Source: Halomonas daqiaonensis (GTDB lineage: Bacteria; Pseudomonadota; Gammaproteobacteria; Pseudomonadales; Halomonadaceae). Taken from it: DNA of 64,000 bases. Under the pieces are notes generated by a model. That model was not told where the DNA came from, did not search any database, and saw only the letters and a program-made list of their open reading frames with translations. Numbering within the stretch: the stretch's first letter is position 1; each line of letters opens with the position of its first letter. The translations under genes and the position numbers were made by a program. The stretch is from contig NZ_FOBC01000014.1 in assembly GCF_900109725.1 (NCBI RefSeq), positions 33,489 through 97,488 of the forward strand. Reading direction: 5' to 3'. Positions 1 through 7,822 of the stretch are shown piece by piece.

Positions 1-155
1 GCGAGTTCCCGCCGGGCACGCCGCTGGCGGAAGACGCCGTCGCCGGCGAGACCCGTGTCGGCGAGACCCCCCTCTCGGTGGTCTTTCCCAACGCCAAGGT
101 CGAGCTCGGCGCCCGGGCAGCGCTGCTGGTAGTGCCGAGCCCGCCACCGGGCTGA
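1..155 (+). CDS. C-terminal end of an unrecognised protein (partial)
   Basis: An open frame runs in from the window edge and stops at a TGA at 153-155, giving the last 50 residues of a protein whose start lies outside the window. The visible part is rich in Pro, Gly and Val and ends in a PSPPPG tail. It contains no motif I can assign. Codon usage is GC-rich at third positions, like the neighbouring genes, which supports it being coding. The 225 bases before the next gene hold an imperfect tandem repeat of about 14 bases (298-327) and no terminator I can recognise. Function cannot be called from this fragment. Confidence 0.55.
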   Translation, partial: EFPPGTPLAEDAVAGETRVGETPLSVVFPNAKVELGARAALLVVPSPPPG

Positions 156-380
156 CGTCACAGCCCCGGCACCCCACAACAACAATCACCAGGAGATTCC
201 CCATGCACCCTGCCACCCCCGTTCCGGACCAAGGTAGAATACCCGGCGCGTCGCGGTCCCCTTCCGGATATCCTCCGGCCTGTTAAAATCGCCACCTTTT
301 TTGATCCCCGGTTTTTGATTCCCGGCCCGCGCTGGCCGACCCTCGATGCGGCGGACCGCCCACGATCTGGAGCCCGTTCC

Positions 381-1151
381 ATGGCCGATACCCCGATTCC
401 GCTGGAAGTGCGCAACATCACCAAGCGCTTCGGCGACACCGAGGTCCTCAAGGGCCTCTCCCTGAAGGCCCACAAGGGCGATGTGATCACCCTGATCGGC
501 GCCTCCGGTTCCGGCAAGAGCACCTTCCTGCGTTGCATGAACCTGCTCGAGCAACCCGACGAGGGTGAGGTGTTCGTCCACGGCGAAGAGATCCGCTTCA
601 AGCAGACGAAGCACGGACGCGAGCCGGCCGACTGGAAGCAGGTCGTGCGCATGCGCGCCAAGCTCTCCATGGTCTTCCAGAGCTTCAACCTCTGGGCCCA
701 CATGACGCTGCTCGAGAACGTCATCGAGGCACCGGTCCATGTACTCGGCAAGCCCAGGAAGGAGGCCATCGCCCATGCCCGACAATTGCTCGAACGGGTG
801 GGCCTGGGGGAACACGCCGACTACTACCCGGCCCAGATGTCCGGCGGCCAGCAGCAGCGTGGCGCCATCGCCCGGGCCCTGGCCATGGACCCGGAGGTGA
901 TGCTCTTCGACGAGCCCACCTCGGCGCTGGACCCGGAACTGGTCGGCGACGTGCTGAAGGTCATGCGCGACCTCGCCAAGGAGGGCCGCACCATGATCGT
1001 GGTCACCCACGAGATGGCCTTCGCCCGCGACGTCTCCTCCGAGGTGATCTATCTCCACCAGGGCCGGGTCGAGGAAGCCGGCCCGCCGCAGGATGTGCTG
1101 GGCAACCCGCGTTCCGAGCGGCTCAAGCAGTTCCTCGCGCCCAAGCACTGA
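381..1151 (+). CDS. Polar amino acid ABC transporter ATP-binding protein (HisP-like)
   Basis: This is the ATPase of a type-3 amino acid importer, 256 residues. Walker A (GASGSGKST) lies at residues 40-48, the signature SGGQQQR near 155, Walker B VMLFDEPTSALD near 173 and the switch His in VVTHEM. The stretch around DWKQVVRMRAKLSMVFQSFNLWAHM is the insertion typical of the HisP/OccP/AotP subgroup for histidine, arginine or octopine. The ATG at 381 was chosen over an in-frame TTG at 315 because family homology begins there. It is the first gene of a P-Q-M-J ordered operon and is followed 24 bases later by the first permease. Substrate is inferred, most likely basic amino acids. Confidence 0.88.
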   Translation: MADTPIPLEVRNITKRFGDTEVLKGLSLKAHKGDVITLIGASGSGKSTFLRCMNLLEQPDEGEVFVHGEEIRFKQTKHGREPADWKQVVRMRAKLSMVFQSFNLWAHMTLLENVIEAPVHVLGKPRKEAIAHARQLLERVGLGEHADYYPAQMSGGQQQRGAIARALAMDPEVMLFDEPTSALDPELVGDVLKVMRDLAKEGRTMIVVTHEMAFARDVSSEVIYLHQGRVEEAGPPQDVLGNPRSERLKQFLAPKH

Positions 1152-1175
1152 GGCAGCCCGGATGAGGAGACACCC

Positions 1176-1880
1176 ATGATCGACCTGCATGGCTACGGCC
1201 CGCGTCTCGCGGAAGGTGCCCTGATCACCATCGAGCTTGCGCTACTTTCGCTGGTCCTTGCCATCGTGCTGGGCCTGCTCACCGCCAGCGCCAAGATGTC
1301 GCGCAGCCGGGTGGCCCATGGCATCGGCACCCTCTACACCACCGTCATCCGCGGCGTGCCTGACCTGGTGCTGATGATGCTGATGTTCTTCGGTGGCCAG
1401 ATCGGCATCAACATGGTCACCGACCAGCTCTACGAGCGTTTCGGGTGGGACATCTTCGTCAACGTCAACGCGTTCGTCGCCGGCGTCATCACCATCGGGC
1501 TGATCTTTGGCGCCTACATGGGCGAGACCTTCCGCGGCGCCTTCCTGGCGGTAGACAGCGGCCAGATCGAGGCCGGGCGTGCCTACGGCATGAACCACTG
1601 GCTGGTGTTCCGGCGTATCCGCTTCCCGCAGATGATGCGCCACGCCATCCCGGGCCTCTCCAACAACTGGATGGTGCTGCTCAAGACCACCGCCCTGGTC
1701 TCGGTGATCGGCCTCACCGACATGGTCCGCGTGGCCGCCGAGGCCTCCAAGGCAACTCGCGAGCCCTTCACCTTCATGATCATCGTCGCCGCCGTCTACC
1801 TGCTGATCGCCACGGTCTCGGAATGGGGCTTCGCACGGCTGCAGAAACGCTATGACGTCGGCTACCGGGAGGCGGACTGA
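1176..1880 (+). CDS. Polar amino acid ABC transporter permease (HisQ-like)
   Basis: Inner-membrane permease of 234 residues with about five hydrophobic segments. The EAA loop (sequence around EAGRAYGMNHWLVFRRIRFP) contacts the ATPase encoded upstream. The early TVIRGVPDLVLMM segment is the hallmark of HisQ/ArtQ type subunits. It overlaps the next permease by one base in a TGATG junction, implying translational coupling, and pairs with it as a heterodimer. Length matches the family (about 230). The substrate is likely histidine, arginine or a related cation, inferred from the ATPase subgroup. Confidence 0.87.
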   Translation: MIDLHGYGPRLAEGALITIELALLSLVLAIVLGLLTASAKMSRSRVAHGIGTLYTTVIRGVPDLVLMMLMFFGGQIGINMVTDQLYERFGWDIFVNVNAFVAGVITIGLIFGAYMGETFRGAFLAVDSGQIEAGRAYGMNHWLVFRRIRFPQMMRHAIPGLSNNWMVLLKTTALVSVIGLTDMVRVAAEASKATREPFTFMIIVAAVYLLIATVSEWGFARLQKRYDVGYREAD

Positions 1881-2611
1881 TGGAAGCCCTGATGACCTGG
1901 CTGGAAGCCCAGCTCGCCGACAACAGCATCTTCACCCTGCAGACCCTCGGCTACTACGGCGAGGGCCTGGTCACCACCGTGCAGCTGGTGTTCCTGTCGC
2001 TGATCATTGGCCTGGTGATGGCGGTACCGCTGGCCATCGGCCGCGGCTCGAAGCACCGCTGGGTGAGCCTGCCGATCTTTCTCTACTGCTATGTGTTCCG
2101 CGGAACGCCGCTGCTGGTGCAGCTCTACCTGATCTATTACGGCGTGGTCTTCGTTGACGGGATCCAGGAGACCTGGCTGTGGGTGATCCTCGAGAAGCCC
2201 TTCGTGCCGGCGCTGATCGCCTTCACCCTCAACACCGCGGCCTACACCACCGAGATATTCCGCGGCGCCATCAAGTCCACGGCCCGGGGCGAGATCGAGG
2301 CGGCGCGGGCCTACGGCATGTCCCGCGGGCTGATGCTGCGGCGCATCGTGCTGCCCAGCGCCTTCCGGCGCGCCCTGCCTGCCTATGGCAACGAGGTCAT
2401 CTTCATGCTCCACGCCAGCGCAATCGCCAGCGTGGTCACCATCATGGACCTGACCGGGGCGGCCCGCTTCGTCTATGCGCGCTACTACGCGCCCTTCGAT
2501 GCCTTCCTGTTCGTGGCGGCCATCTATCTCTGCCTGACGTTCGCCATCCTCTACCTGTTCCGCTACCTGGAACGGCGCCTGCTGGCGCACCTCAAGCCGG
2601 CCAGCGGCTGA
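1880..2611 (+). CDS. Polar amino acid ABC transporter permease (HisM-like)
   Basis: Second membrane subunit of the same importer, 243 residues. It carries the YVFRGTPLLVQLYLIYYG segment and the EAA loop (EIEAARAYGMSRGLMLRRIVLP) of HisM/ArtM proteins. The ATG at 1880 overlaps the stop of the HisQ-like gene by one base. A 147-base gap without an obvious terminator separates it from the binding-protein gene, so the latter may be partly read from this operon and partly from its own promoter. Confidence 0.87.
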   Translation: MEALMTWLEAQLADNSIFTLQTLGYYGEGLVTTVQLVFLSLIIGLVMAVPLAIGRGSKHRWVSLPIFLYCYVFRGTPLLVQLYLIYYGVVFVDGIQETWLWVILEKPFVPALIAFTLNTAAYTTEIFRGAIKSTARGEIEAARAYGMSRGLMLRRIVLPSAFRRALPAYGNEVIFMLHASAIASVVTIMDLTGAARFVYARYYAPFDAFLFVAAIYLCLTFAILYLFRYLERRLLAHLKPASG

Positions 2612-2758
2612 CAGGCGACGACACGCAGCGTAATACAAGCGTTGGGAACCGGCGTTTGAAAGCGGCCGGCTCCCCCTTCCGACGACCCCCGGCATCCGCT
2701 ATGGTGGTCGCGTCGTCACCCACAAGGTGACCCCACCAACAACACGGGAAAACACCCC

Positions 2759-3532
2759 ATGAAGCTACACAAGATCCTGAGTCTCGGCGTGTTCGGCGCC
2801 GCCCTGGTCGCCGGCAGCTCCCATGCCGAGGTCCGCGACATCCGCATCGGCGTCGACGTGCCCTACGAGCCCATGGAATACCGCACCCCCGAGGGTGAGC
2901 TGACCGGGTTCGACATCGATCTGGGCAACGCCCTGTGCGCCGAGATCGGTATCCAGTGCGAGTGGGTCGTGCAGGGCTGGGACGGCATCATCCCCGGCCT
3001 GCAGGCGCGCAAGTACGACGCCATCATGTCCTCGATGACCATCAACGAGCAGCGTCGCGAGCAGGTGCTGTTCTCCGATCCCTACATCACCCCGCCCTCG
3101 GCCTGGTTCGCCCCCGAGGACGTCGAGATCGGCACTCCCTCCGAGGAGAACCTCGAGGGCATGACCCTCGGCGTGCAGCGCGGCACCCTGCAGGACAACT
3201 ACGTGACCGACATGTACGGCGACGTGGCCGACGTCAACCGCTACGCCACCGCTGACGACATGGTGCTGGACATGGATTCGGGCCGCCTGGACGCGGTGTT
3301 CCTCGACTTCCCGATCGGCAAGTCTACCCTGCTCGAGAGCGAGGCCGGTGACTACAAGCTGGTCGGCGAGAAGATCACCGAGCCCAAGGAGTACTTCGGC
3401 GAGGGCTTCGGCATCGCCTTCCGCCAGCGCGACCAGAAACTGGCCGAGGCCTTCAACGAGGCCCTGGCGACGCTGCAGGACAATGGCACCTACGACGAGA
3501 TCTTCGAGAAATATTTCGGCAGCGATCAATAA
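2759..3532 (+). CDS. Periplasmic amino acid-binding protein (HisJ/ArgT-like)
   Basis: Solute receptor of 257 residues. A signal peptide (basic MKLHK, hydrophobic core, SHA cleavage after about residue 23) is followed by the family-3 binding-protein fold. Recognisable blocks are RIGVDVPYEPMEYR, LTGFDIDLGNALC, WDGIIPGLQARKYDAIMSSM and the GKS-containing lid region. Two cysteines near residues 60 and 67 (ALCAEIGIQC) match the disulfide found in LAO/HisJ proteins. This supports a basic amino acid substrate such as lysine, arginine, ornithine or histidine. It closes the operon and is followed 20 bases downstream by a strong terminator. Confidence 0.87.
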   Translation: MKLHKILSLGVFGAALVAGSSHAEVRDIRIGVDVPYEPMEYRTPEGELTGFDIDLGNALCAEIGIQCEWVVQGWDGIIPGLQARKYDAIMSSMTINEQRREQVLFSDPYITPPSAWFAPEDVEIGTPSEENLEGMTLGVQRGTLQDNYVTDMYGDVADVNRYATADDMVLDMDSGRLDAVFLDFPIGKSTLLESEAGDYKLVGEKITEPKEYFGEGFGIAFRQRDQKLAEAFNEALATLQDNGTYDEIFEKYFGSDQ

Positions 3533-3552
3533 AGGCCGTCGAAGTACCGCCC

Positions 3553-3586
3553 GCAAACGCCCCGGCCAGCCGGGGCGTTTGCTCTT
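3553..3586 (+). terminator. Rho-independent terminator of the HisJ-like gene
   Basis: A perfect 13-bp stem (arms 3553-3565 and 3570-3582, GC-rich core) with a four-base loop is followed by TCTT. It sits 20 bases after the binding-protein stop. The opposite-strand prenyltransferase ends at 3660, so it may serve both directions, though the T tract is only on the plus-strand side. Confidence 0.85.
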
Positions 3587-3659
3587 GACGGATCAGTGTC
3601 CGCGACGCTGAGCGCATCGACTCCCGTCAACCGTATGGGCGCTGCAGTCGAGGCGAGAG

Positions 3660-4550
3660 CTATGCCCACCATAGCCCGATGACCAGCAGTCCAAGCGTCG
3701 TCAGCAGGGTGGCCACATTGATACCCAGGACCCTGAGCAACGTCTCTCGCTCCTCCAGGGCGTCGGGCAGGTCCCGAATCACCCAGAAGGCAGCAGGTAT
3801 CGCCAGCCAAGCGAGCCAGACTTCCGACGGCAAGGCTCCGCCCAGTTGACCCAGAGCGATCAAGGCATAGGCGCCCAGCAACAGCGCCATCACCAGCCGT
3901 GACGCCGGTTTCAGACCCAGCACGATGGGCAGGTGGCGGCGACCGTTGCGGCGATCGGCCTCGAGGTCTGGAAACTGGTTAAGCAACAGCAGTTCACTGA
4001 CCAGCAACAATGAGACTCCCGCTATAATCACTGCGGTCACATCGACCTGCCCTCCCAGGGCCACCAGGGTACCCAGCACCATCACCGGACCGAAGCCCAA
4101 CCCGGGCGCCAGCAGGCACAGCCAGGGCAAGCGGGTAATCCACCGCGTATAGGCCCCCACCAGGCCCACCCCACTCAGGCCGATAACCAGCATCGGCCAG
4201 CCCCGTAGCCACAGGAAATAGGCACCGATCGCCACCACGCCCGCCAGCGCCCCCACCCCGGCCGCCAGCACGCCAGGGGCCGCGTGGGGCGTCTCTGGCA
4301 GGGCCCCGCTTCCCCCGGAGAAGGGCGTTCGATACGTCATCAGATCGAGGCCCGAGCGGAAGTCCTCGTATTCATTGAGCAGATTGACGGCCGCATGCGC
4401 CAGCACCCCGCCAATCAGTACCAACACGACGTCAAGGACAGAGAGGGAGACCGGCTGGCGAGCCGCCAGCAGGATGCCCAGCAATACACAGAGCGGCGCC
4501 AACACCAGAAAGTTGGGACGAGCGGCTCTTGCTACGGTAACGGTCGACAT
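3660..4550 (-). CDS. UbiA-family prenyltransferase (MenA/UbiA-like)
   Basis: Integral membrane protein of 296 residues with eight or nine hydrophobic segments. The two aspartate-rich prenyl-diphosphate sites of the UbiA superfamily are visible: NEYEDFRSGLD near residues 59-69 and DLEADRRNGRR near residue 195. Enzymes of this group attach a polyprenyl chain to an aromatic ring in quinone or related biosynthesis. The start at 4550 is preferred over 4577 because a GGGAGAGG ribosome site precedes it. The NEYxDxxxGLD form resembles MenA-type 1,4-dihydroxy-2-naphthoate prenyltransferases, but no men genes are nearby, so the acceptor is unknown. It stands alone and divergent from the molybdoenzyme operon. 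Confidence 0.72.
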   Translation of the reverse strand: MSTVTVARAARPNFLVLAPLCVLLGILLAARQPVSLSVLDVVLVLIGGVLAHAAVNLLNEYEDFRSGLDLMTYRTPFSGGSGALPETPHAAPGVLAAGVGALAGVVAIGAYFLWLRGWPMLVIGLSGVGLVGAYTRWITRLPWLCLLAPGLGFGPVMVLGTLVALGGQVDVTAVIIAGVSLLLVSELLLLNQFPDLEADRRNGRRHLPIVLGLKPASRLVMALLLGAYALIALGQLGGALPSEVWLAWLAIPAAFWVIRDLPDALEERETLLRVLGINVATLLTTLGLLVIGLWWA

Positions 4551-4586
4551 GGCCTCTCCCCATGGGCACGGATGCAAGCCGGATAG

Positions 4587-4598
4587 GATATCGATATC
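4587..4598. promoter_or_regulatory. 12-bp perfect palindrome in the divergent promoter region
   Basis: The sequence GATATCGATATC at 4587-4598 is a perfect palindrome, 37 bases upstream of the prenyltransferase start and 45 bases before the FNR-like box of the opposite operon. It could be an operator for either divergent unit. No regulator gene is adjacent. This is a sequence observation only. Confidence 0.25.
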
Positions 4599-4642
4599 TA
4601 CTCTCCGAATGTTTCAGAAAGCAGTCAATCAATCCCGCTTTA

Positions 4643-4656
4643 TTGACATACATCAA
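4643..4656 (+). promoter_or_regulatory. Putative FNR/Anr box upstream of molybdoenzyme operon
   Basis: TTGACATACATCAA differs from the FNR/Anr consensus TTGAT-N4-ATCAA at one position. It lies about 170 bases upstream of the first operon gene. A -10-like TAGATA/GATTAT stretch follows at about 4699-4711, within the range used by FNR-activated promoters. The location in front of an anaerobic-type respiratory operon makes oxygen-responsive activation plausible. The box assignment is by eye. Confidence 0.55.
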
Positions 4657-4800
4657 GCTGGTTCGAGTTCGAGCTGGCAGGCCACCTCCATCACTGCCTA
4701 GATAAGGATTATCACCCTGTCGCCATCAACGACATGACCTACCCATACCCTGCCCGAAGAAGCATCGCGTGAGGGCTCAGCGCGGCCGAGGAGGCCAGAC

Positions 4801-4836
4801 ATGAAGCGTACTCTCCACCGTGGCAGACATGTTTGA
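4801..4836 (+). other. Possible 11-codon leader ORF with strong Shine-Dalgarno
   Basis: A GAGGAGG sequence at 4788-4794 lies six bases before an ATG at 4801. That ATG opens an 11-codon frame (MKRTLHRGRHV) stopping at 4836, which overlaps the TatB-like start at 4829 in another frame. The real TatB-like start itself has no good ribosome site. The arrangement would suit translational coupling from a leader peptide, but chance is possible. Confidence 0.3.
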
Positions 4837-6712
4837 CATCAGCAGTTGGGAACTGGTGGTGGTTGGCCTTGTCGCCCTGGTGGTCACCGGCCCCGAACGC
4901 TTGCCACGGGTCGTCCGCACCCTGGGTCTGTGGACCGGCAAGATAAAGGCCGCTTGTGTTTCCTTGCACAAGGAGTTCGAACGCGAAGCTCTCGCCGGAA
5001 ACATACAGGAAATGCGACAGGAGCTGGAGCAGGTCAGCCATGACGTAGAGCGCAGCGTGCTCGACGTGGTCGATATCGATCGTGACTATCGACGCATCGA
5101 CCCTGTCGGCAGAACCACCCCGACAGCCCACAAGCCAACACCCGATGCCCCTCGCCAGGACGGAGTCGCCATGAGACAGGCCCCCTTGAGCCACACGATC
5201 CTGACCCGAGTCGCTCCAGGCCAGGGAGCGGTAGACAAGGTCGTCTACCAGTCCGATGGCGTCGTAGCCCTCATCGGTGATCGGGGGCCGTCGTTACTGG
5301 CCATGGCGGAAACCTTTTCCCAGGGCACGATCATCGCCATTGCCCCCGGTCTCGATGACGAGCAGACACCCGTCGGATGGACGGCTTTCGATGCAAGGGT
5401 GACCGGCATCGAAGGATGGCTGGGCGACTTCCGACTCGAATCGGTCATGACGGATTCGAACACACCCCGGCAGGTGACCGCCGACATCGTCATCGACCTC
5501 TCGAAGACGCCGACGCTCGGGCAGCAGGTCAGTCCGCCGGGCTACCTGCAAGGCCGCAGCTCGCCCTCGCCATCGACCCTCGCTGCCGAGGCCCGGGAGC
5601 TGGTGGGGTCCTTCGAGAAACCCCGATACTTCCGGTATACCCCTGAAATCTGCGCGCACGAGATCGCCGGCCAGACGGGCTGCACGCGATGTCTCGACGT
5701 CTGTGCCGCCGATGCCATCCGCTCCGAAGGTACCCTGATTCACGTCGAACCCCACCTCTGCCAGGGATGCAGTGCCTGCACGCTGGCTTGCCCGACCGGT
5801 GCCCTGAGCGTCGCCCAGCCTCGCCGTCTCGACCTGCTGGAGCGCATGCACACCCTCATCGATGCACTCGACACGCCTCCGTCGACACTCCACGTGATAG
5901 CCGAAGGCGCCCCCATCGACCCCGACGTCGGCACGTCCGTCGAGGTGTCTGCCACGCTTGAGGTTCCCGTGATCGCCAACTTCGGCGAGGAACTCTGGTT
6001 CGCGGCCCTGGCCCACGGCGTCCATCGCGTGGTGCTGTGGCCCGAGGCCGGAATGCCCGCCGACACCCGCCAACTACTCGACAGGCGCCTGGCCGATGTC
6101 GCCTGCATTACCGAGGCCATGGGCCTGGGACGAGGTGCCGTCACCTTCGGCGGCGACCGCCGGGACGACACGCCTGACACCGCCACTTTACGGCCCGGCT
6201 CCCGCGAGCCGCTTACCGTCTCCCGGGACTCACGCAAGCGTGAGCTGCTCAATGCCGCCCTACGGCGCTGGCAGGAAAGCCAGTTGCCCGGGAGTCACGA
6301 GACCTTCGAATTACCGGCCGGATCGCCGATCGGAGGCATCTCGGTGGATCCCGAGACCTGTGTGATGTGCTCGGTATGTGCCCGTTCCTGCCCGACGGCC
6401 TCGATTCGCTACGGCGAGAACACGCAGACCGCCAGGCTGGAACTTGCCGAGGCCAACTGCATCCAGTGTGGCCTCTGCGAGCGGCTCTGCCCGGAAGATG
6501 CCATCACCCTGCAACCTCGGCTGGTGTCCGCGGAACGACGCTATCGATGGCAGCCCCTCAATGAGGCGCCACTCGCCACCTGCGACGCCTGCGGCAGCCC
6601 GCACATGCCCGAGCCCCTGCTCGAATCGATGATCGGCAAGCTGGCGACGACCGGCGCCGCCGATATCGAACGACAATTTCGACGCTGCCCCGCCTGCCGT
6701 CATGGCCAGTGA
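4829..6712 (+). CDS. TatB-like domain fused to a multi-cluster 4Fe-4S ferredoxin protein
   Basis: Fusion of about 627 residues. The N-terminal 85 residues look like TatB: MFDISSWELVVVGLVALVV membrane helix, GPERLP hinge, amphipathic helix, then a charged coiled segment. After a linker, the C-terminal part holds at least four cysteine groups: CTRCLDVC, CQGCSACTLACP, CVMCSVCARSCP and CIQCGLCERLCP. A final CDACG...CPAC pair looks like a zinc-finger or rubredoxin-like knuckle. Similar ferredoxin proteins accompany TorD and formate-dehydrogenase-type genes. The frame is open throughout. An internal ATG at 5171, preceded by GGAG, could also yield the ferredoxin part alone. The start at 4829 is favoured over GTG 4820 because TatB proteins begin MFDI. 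As first gene of the operon it may couple Tat export and electron transfer for the Mo enzyme; that role is inferred. Confidence 0.7.
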   Translation: MFDISSWELVVVGLVALVVTGPERLPRVVRTLGLWTGKIKAACVSLHKEFEREALAGNIQEMRQELEQVSHDVERSVLDVVDIDRDYRRIDPVGRTTPTAHKPTPDAPRQDGVAMRQAPLSHTILTRVAPGQGAVDKVVYQSDGVVALIGDRGPSLLAMAETFSQGTIIAIAPGLDDEQTPVGWTAFDARVTGIEGWLGDFRLESVMTDSNTPRQVTADIVIDLSKTPTLGQQVSPPGYLQGRSSPSPSTLAAEARELVGSFEKPRYFRYTPEICAHEIAGQTGCTRCLDVCAADAIRSEGTLIHVEPHLCQGCSACTLACPTGALSVAQPRRLDLLERMHTLIDALDTPPSTLHVIAEGAPIDPDVGTSVEVSATLEVPVIANFGEELWFAALAHGVHRVVLWPEAGMPADTRQLLDRRLADVACITEAMGLGRGAVTFGGDRRDDTPDTATLRPGSREPLTVSRDSRKRELLNAALRRWQESQLPGSHETFELPAGSPIGGISVDPETCVMCSVCARSCPTASIRYGENTQTARLELAEANCIQCGLCERLCPEDAITLQPRLVSAERRYRWQPLNEAPLATCDACGSPHMPEPLLESMIGKLATTGAADIERQFRRCPACRHGQ

Positions 6713-6824
6713 CGACAGTCAGCGGGCAGCACCCTGACGACGACGAACACCGCGGGTCGTGTCGGATCGCTGGTTTAACAGCGCGATAGACAACATTTAC
6801 AACAACGTCACAAAGGGGTCGAAC

Positions 6825-7784
6825 ATGGAAACGACACTGCTCTACCAGACACAGCCTGGCATCATCTGGGATTGGCGGGTCGCCTGGGACCTGTCCCTGG
6901 GGGGGCTAGGCGTCGGCGCCTTCCTGCTCGCCTTCTCCCTCTGGTGCCTGGCGGATCGTCGCTATCGACCCCTTGCCCAGACGGCGGCGGTGATCGCCCC
7001 GATCGCCGTCGCCATCGGCCTGACCCTGCTGTTCTCGAAGCTTGGCTACAAGTTCCATGTCTACCAGATGGGGCTCAATCTCGCCCCGACCTCCATCATG
7101 TGGTGGGGCGCCTTGATCCAGGGTGCCTTCGTTGCCCTGAGCGCCATCTTCGCCTTTCGCCTGCTGTTCCCCGACGTCTCGCTGCTCGCTTGGCTGAGTG
7201 CTCGTCTAGTGGGTTGGGTGGCGGTTCCCCTGGCGGTGCTCACCGGGCTCTATCACGGAGTACTGCTGGCCGTCATTTCCTCGCATCCGCTGTGGGCCAC
7301 TGGCCAGATGGTCATGGCCTCCGTGCTGCTCTTCATGGTTACCGGGGTCGCTGGCACCCTGCTGGTCCACATGATTCGCACCGCCATCTTCGGCGCCCGC
7401 CTGGACGAGGGCCCCTTCAGGGACTACCGGCAAGGCCTGCGGCCTCTGTCCCTTATCATGCTGGTGTCGACGGCACTGCTGCTGGTGTCACTGCTGGCCT
7501 GGTGGATGGAACTTCGCTTCGGCCCGGCCAGCGATCAGCAGGCCCTTGCCGACGCCCTGACGTCCTACGGCACCCTGATCGCCCTGGCCATCGTGTCACT
7601 GATCGTGGCACTGGCCCTGTGTGTCGCCAGCCTGCTGGCAGACCTGCGTGGCCGTTACTTCCCCGCTTTCGCCACCGCCCTCCTCTGTGTGCTGATGCTG
7701 GGAGGAGGCTTCGCTATCCGCTTCGCGGCGGTGCTGGGCGGACAGATGGGCTCATCGATCTCCACCCTGGCCACACTCTCTTGA
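6825..7784 (+). CDS. NrfD/PsrC-type membrane quinol-binding subunit (ArrC-like)
   Basis: Polytopic membrane protein of 319 residues with eight or nine predicted helices and the opening IIWDWRVAWDLSLGGLGVGAFLL typical of NrfD/PsrC/DmsC-like subunits. Such subunits exchange electrons with the quinone pool and anchor the FeS and catalytic subunits on the periplasmic face. The ATG at 6825 was chosen because AAAGGGG precedes it and family similarity starts there; an upstream in-frame ATG at 6759 would add 22 unlikely residues. It lies between the TatB-ferredoxin gene and the catalytic gene, matching a C-A-B-D gene order. Confidence 0.8.
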   Translation: METTLLYQTQPGIIWDWRVAWDLSLGGLGVGAFLLAFSLWCLADRRYRPLAQTAAVIAPIAVAIGLTLLFSKLGYKFHVYQMGLNLAPTSIMWWGALIQGAFVALSAIFAFRLLFPDVSLLAWLSARLVGWVAVPLAVLTGLYHGVLLAVISSHPLWATGQMVMASVLLFMVTGVAGTLLVHMIRTAIFGARLDEGPFRDYRQGLRPLSLIMLVSTALLLVSLLAWWMELRFGPASDQQALADALTSYGTLIALAIVSLIVALALCVASLLADLRGRYFPAFATALLCVLMLGGGFAIRFAAVLGGQMGSSISTLATLS

Positions 7785-7822
7785 CCCCTATCCTGACACC
7801 CTGTCCTGAGGAGATTTGCACC

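Noticed and set aside
1862..2695. Long antisense frame across the HisM-like permease
   Set aside because: Composition (His, Gln, Gly, Asp rich, no hydrophobic core) is typical of antisense frames in GC-rich DNA; the plus-strand permease is clearly real.
5294..6073. Minus-strand frame within the TatB-ferredoxin gene
   Set aside because: No recognisable protein; the cysteine motifs on the plus strand show which strand codes.
6872..7822. A single 1205-codon open frame running from 6872 to 10489
   Set aside because: The first 317 codons are a shadow of the NrfD-type gene in another frame; the Tat signal, ribosome site and ATG at 7823 define the true start.
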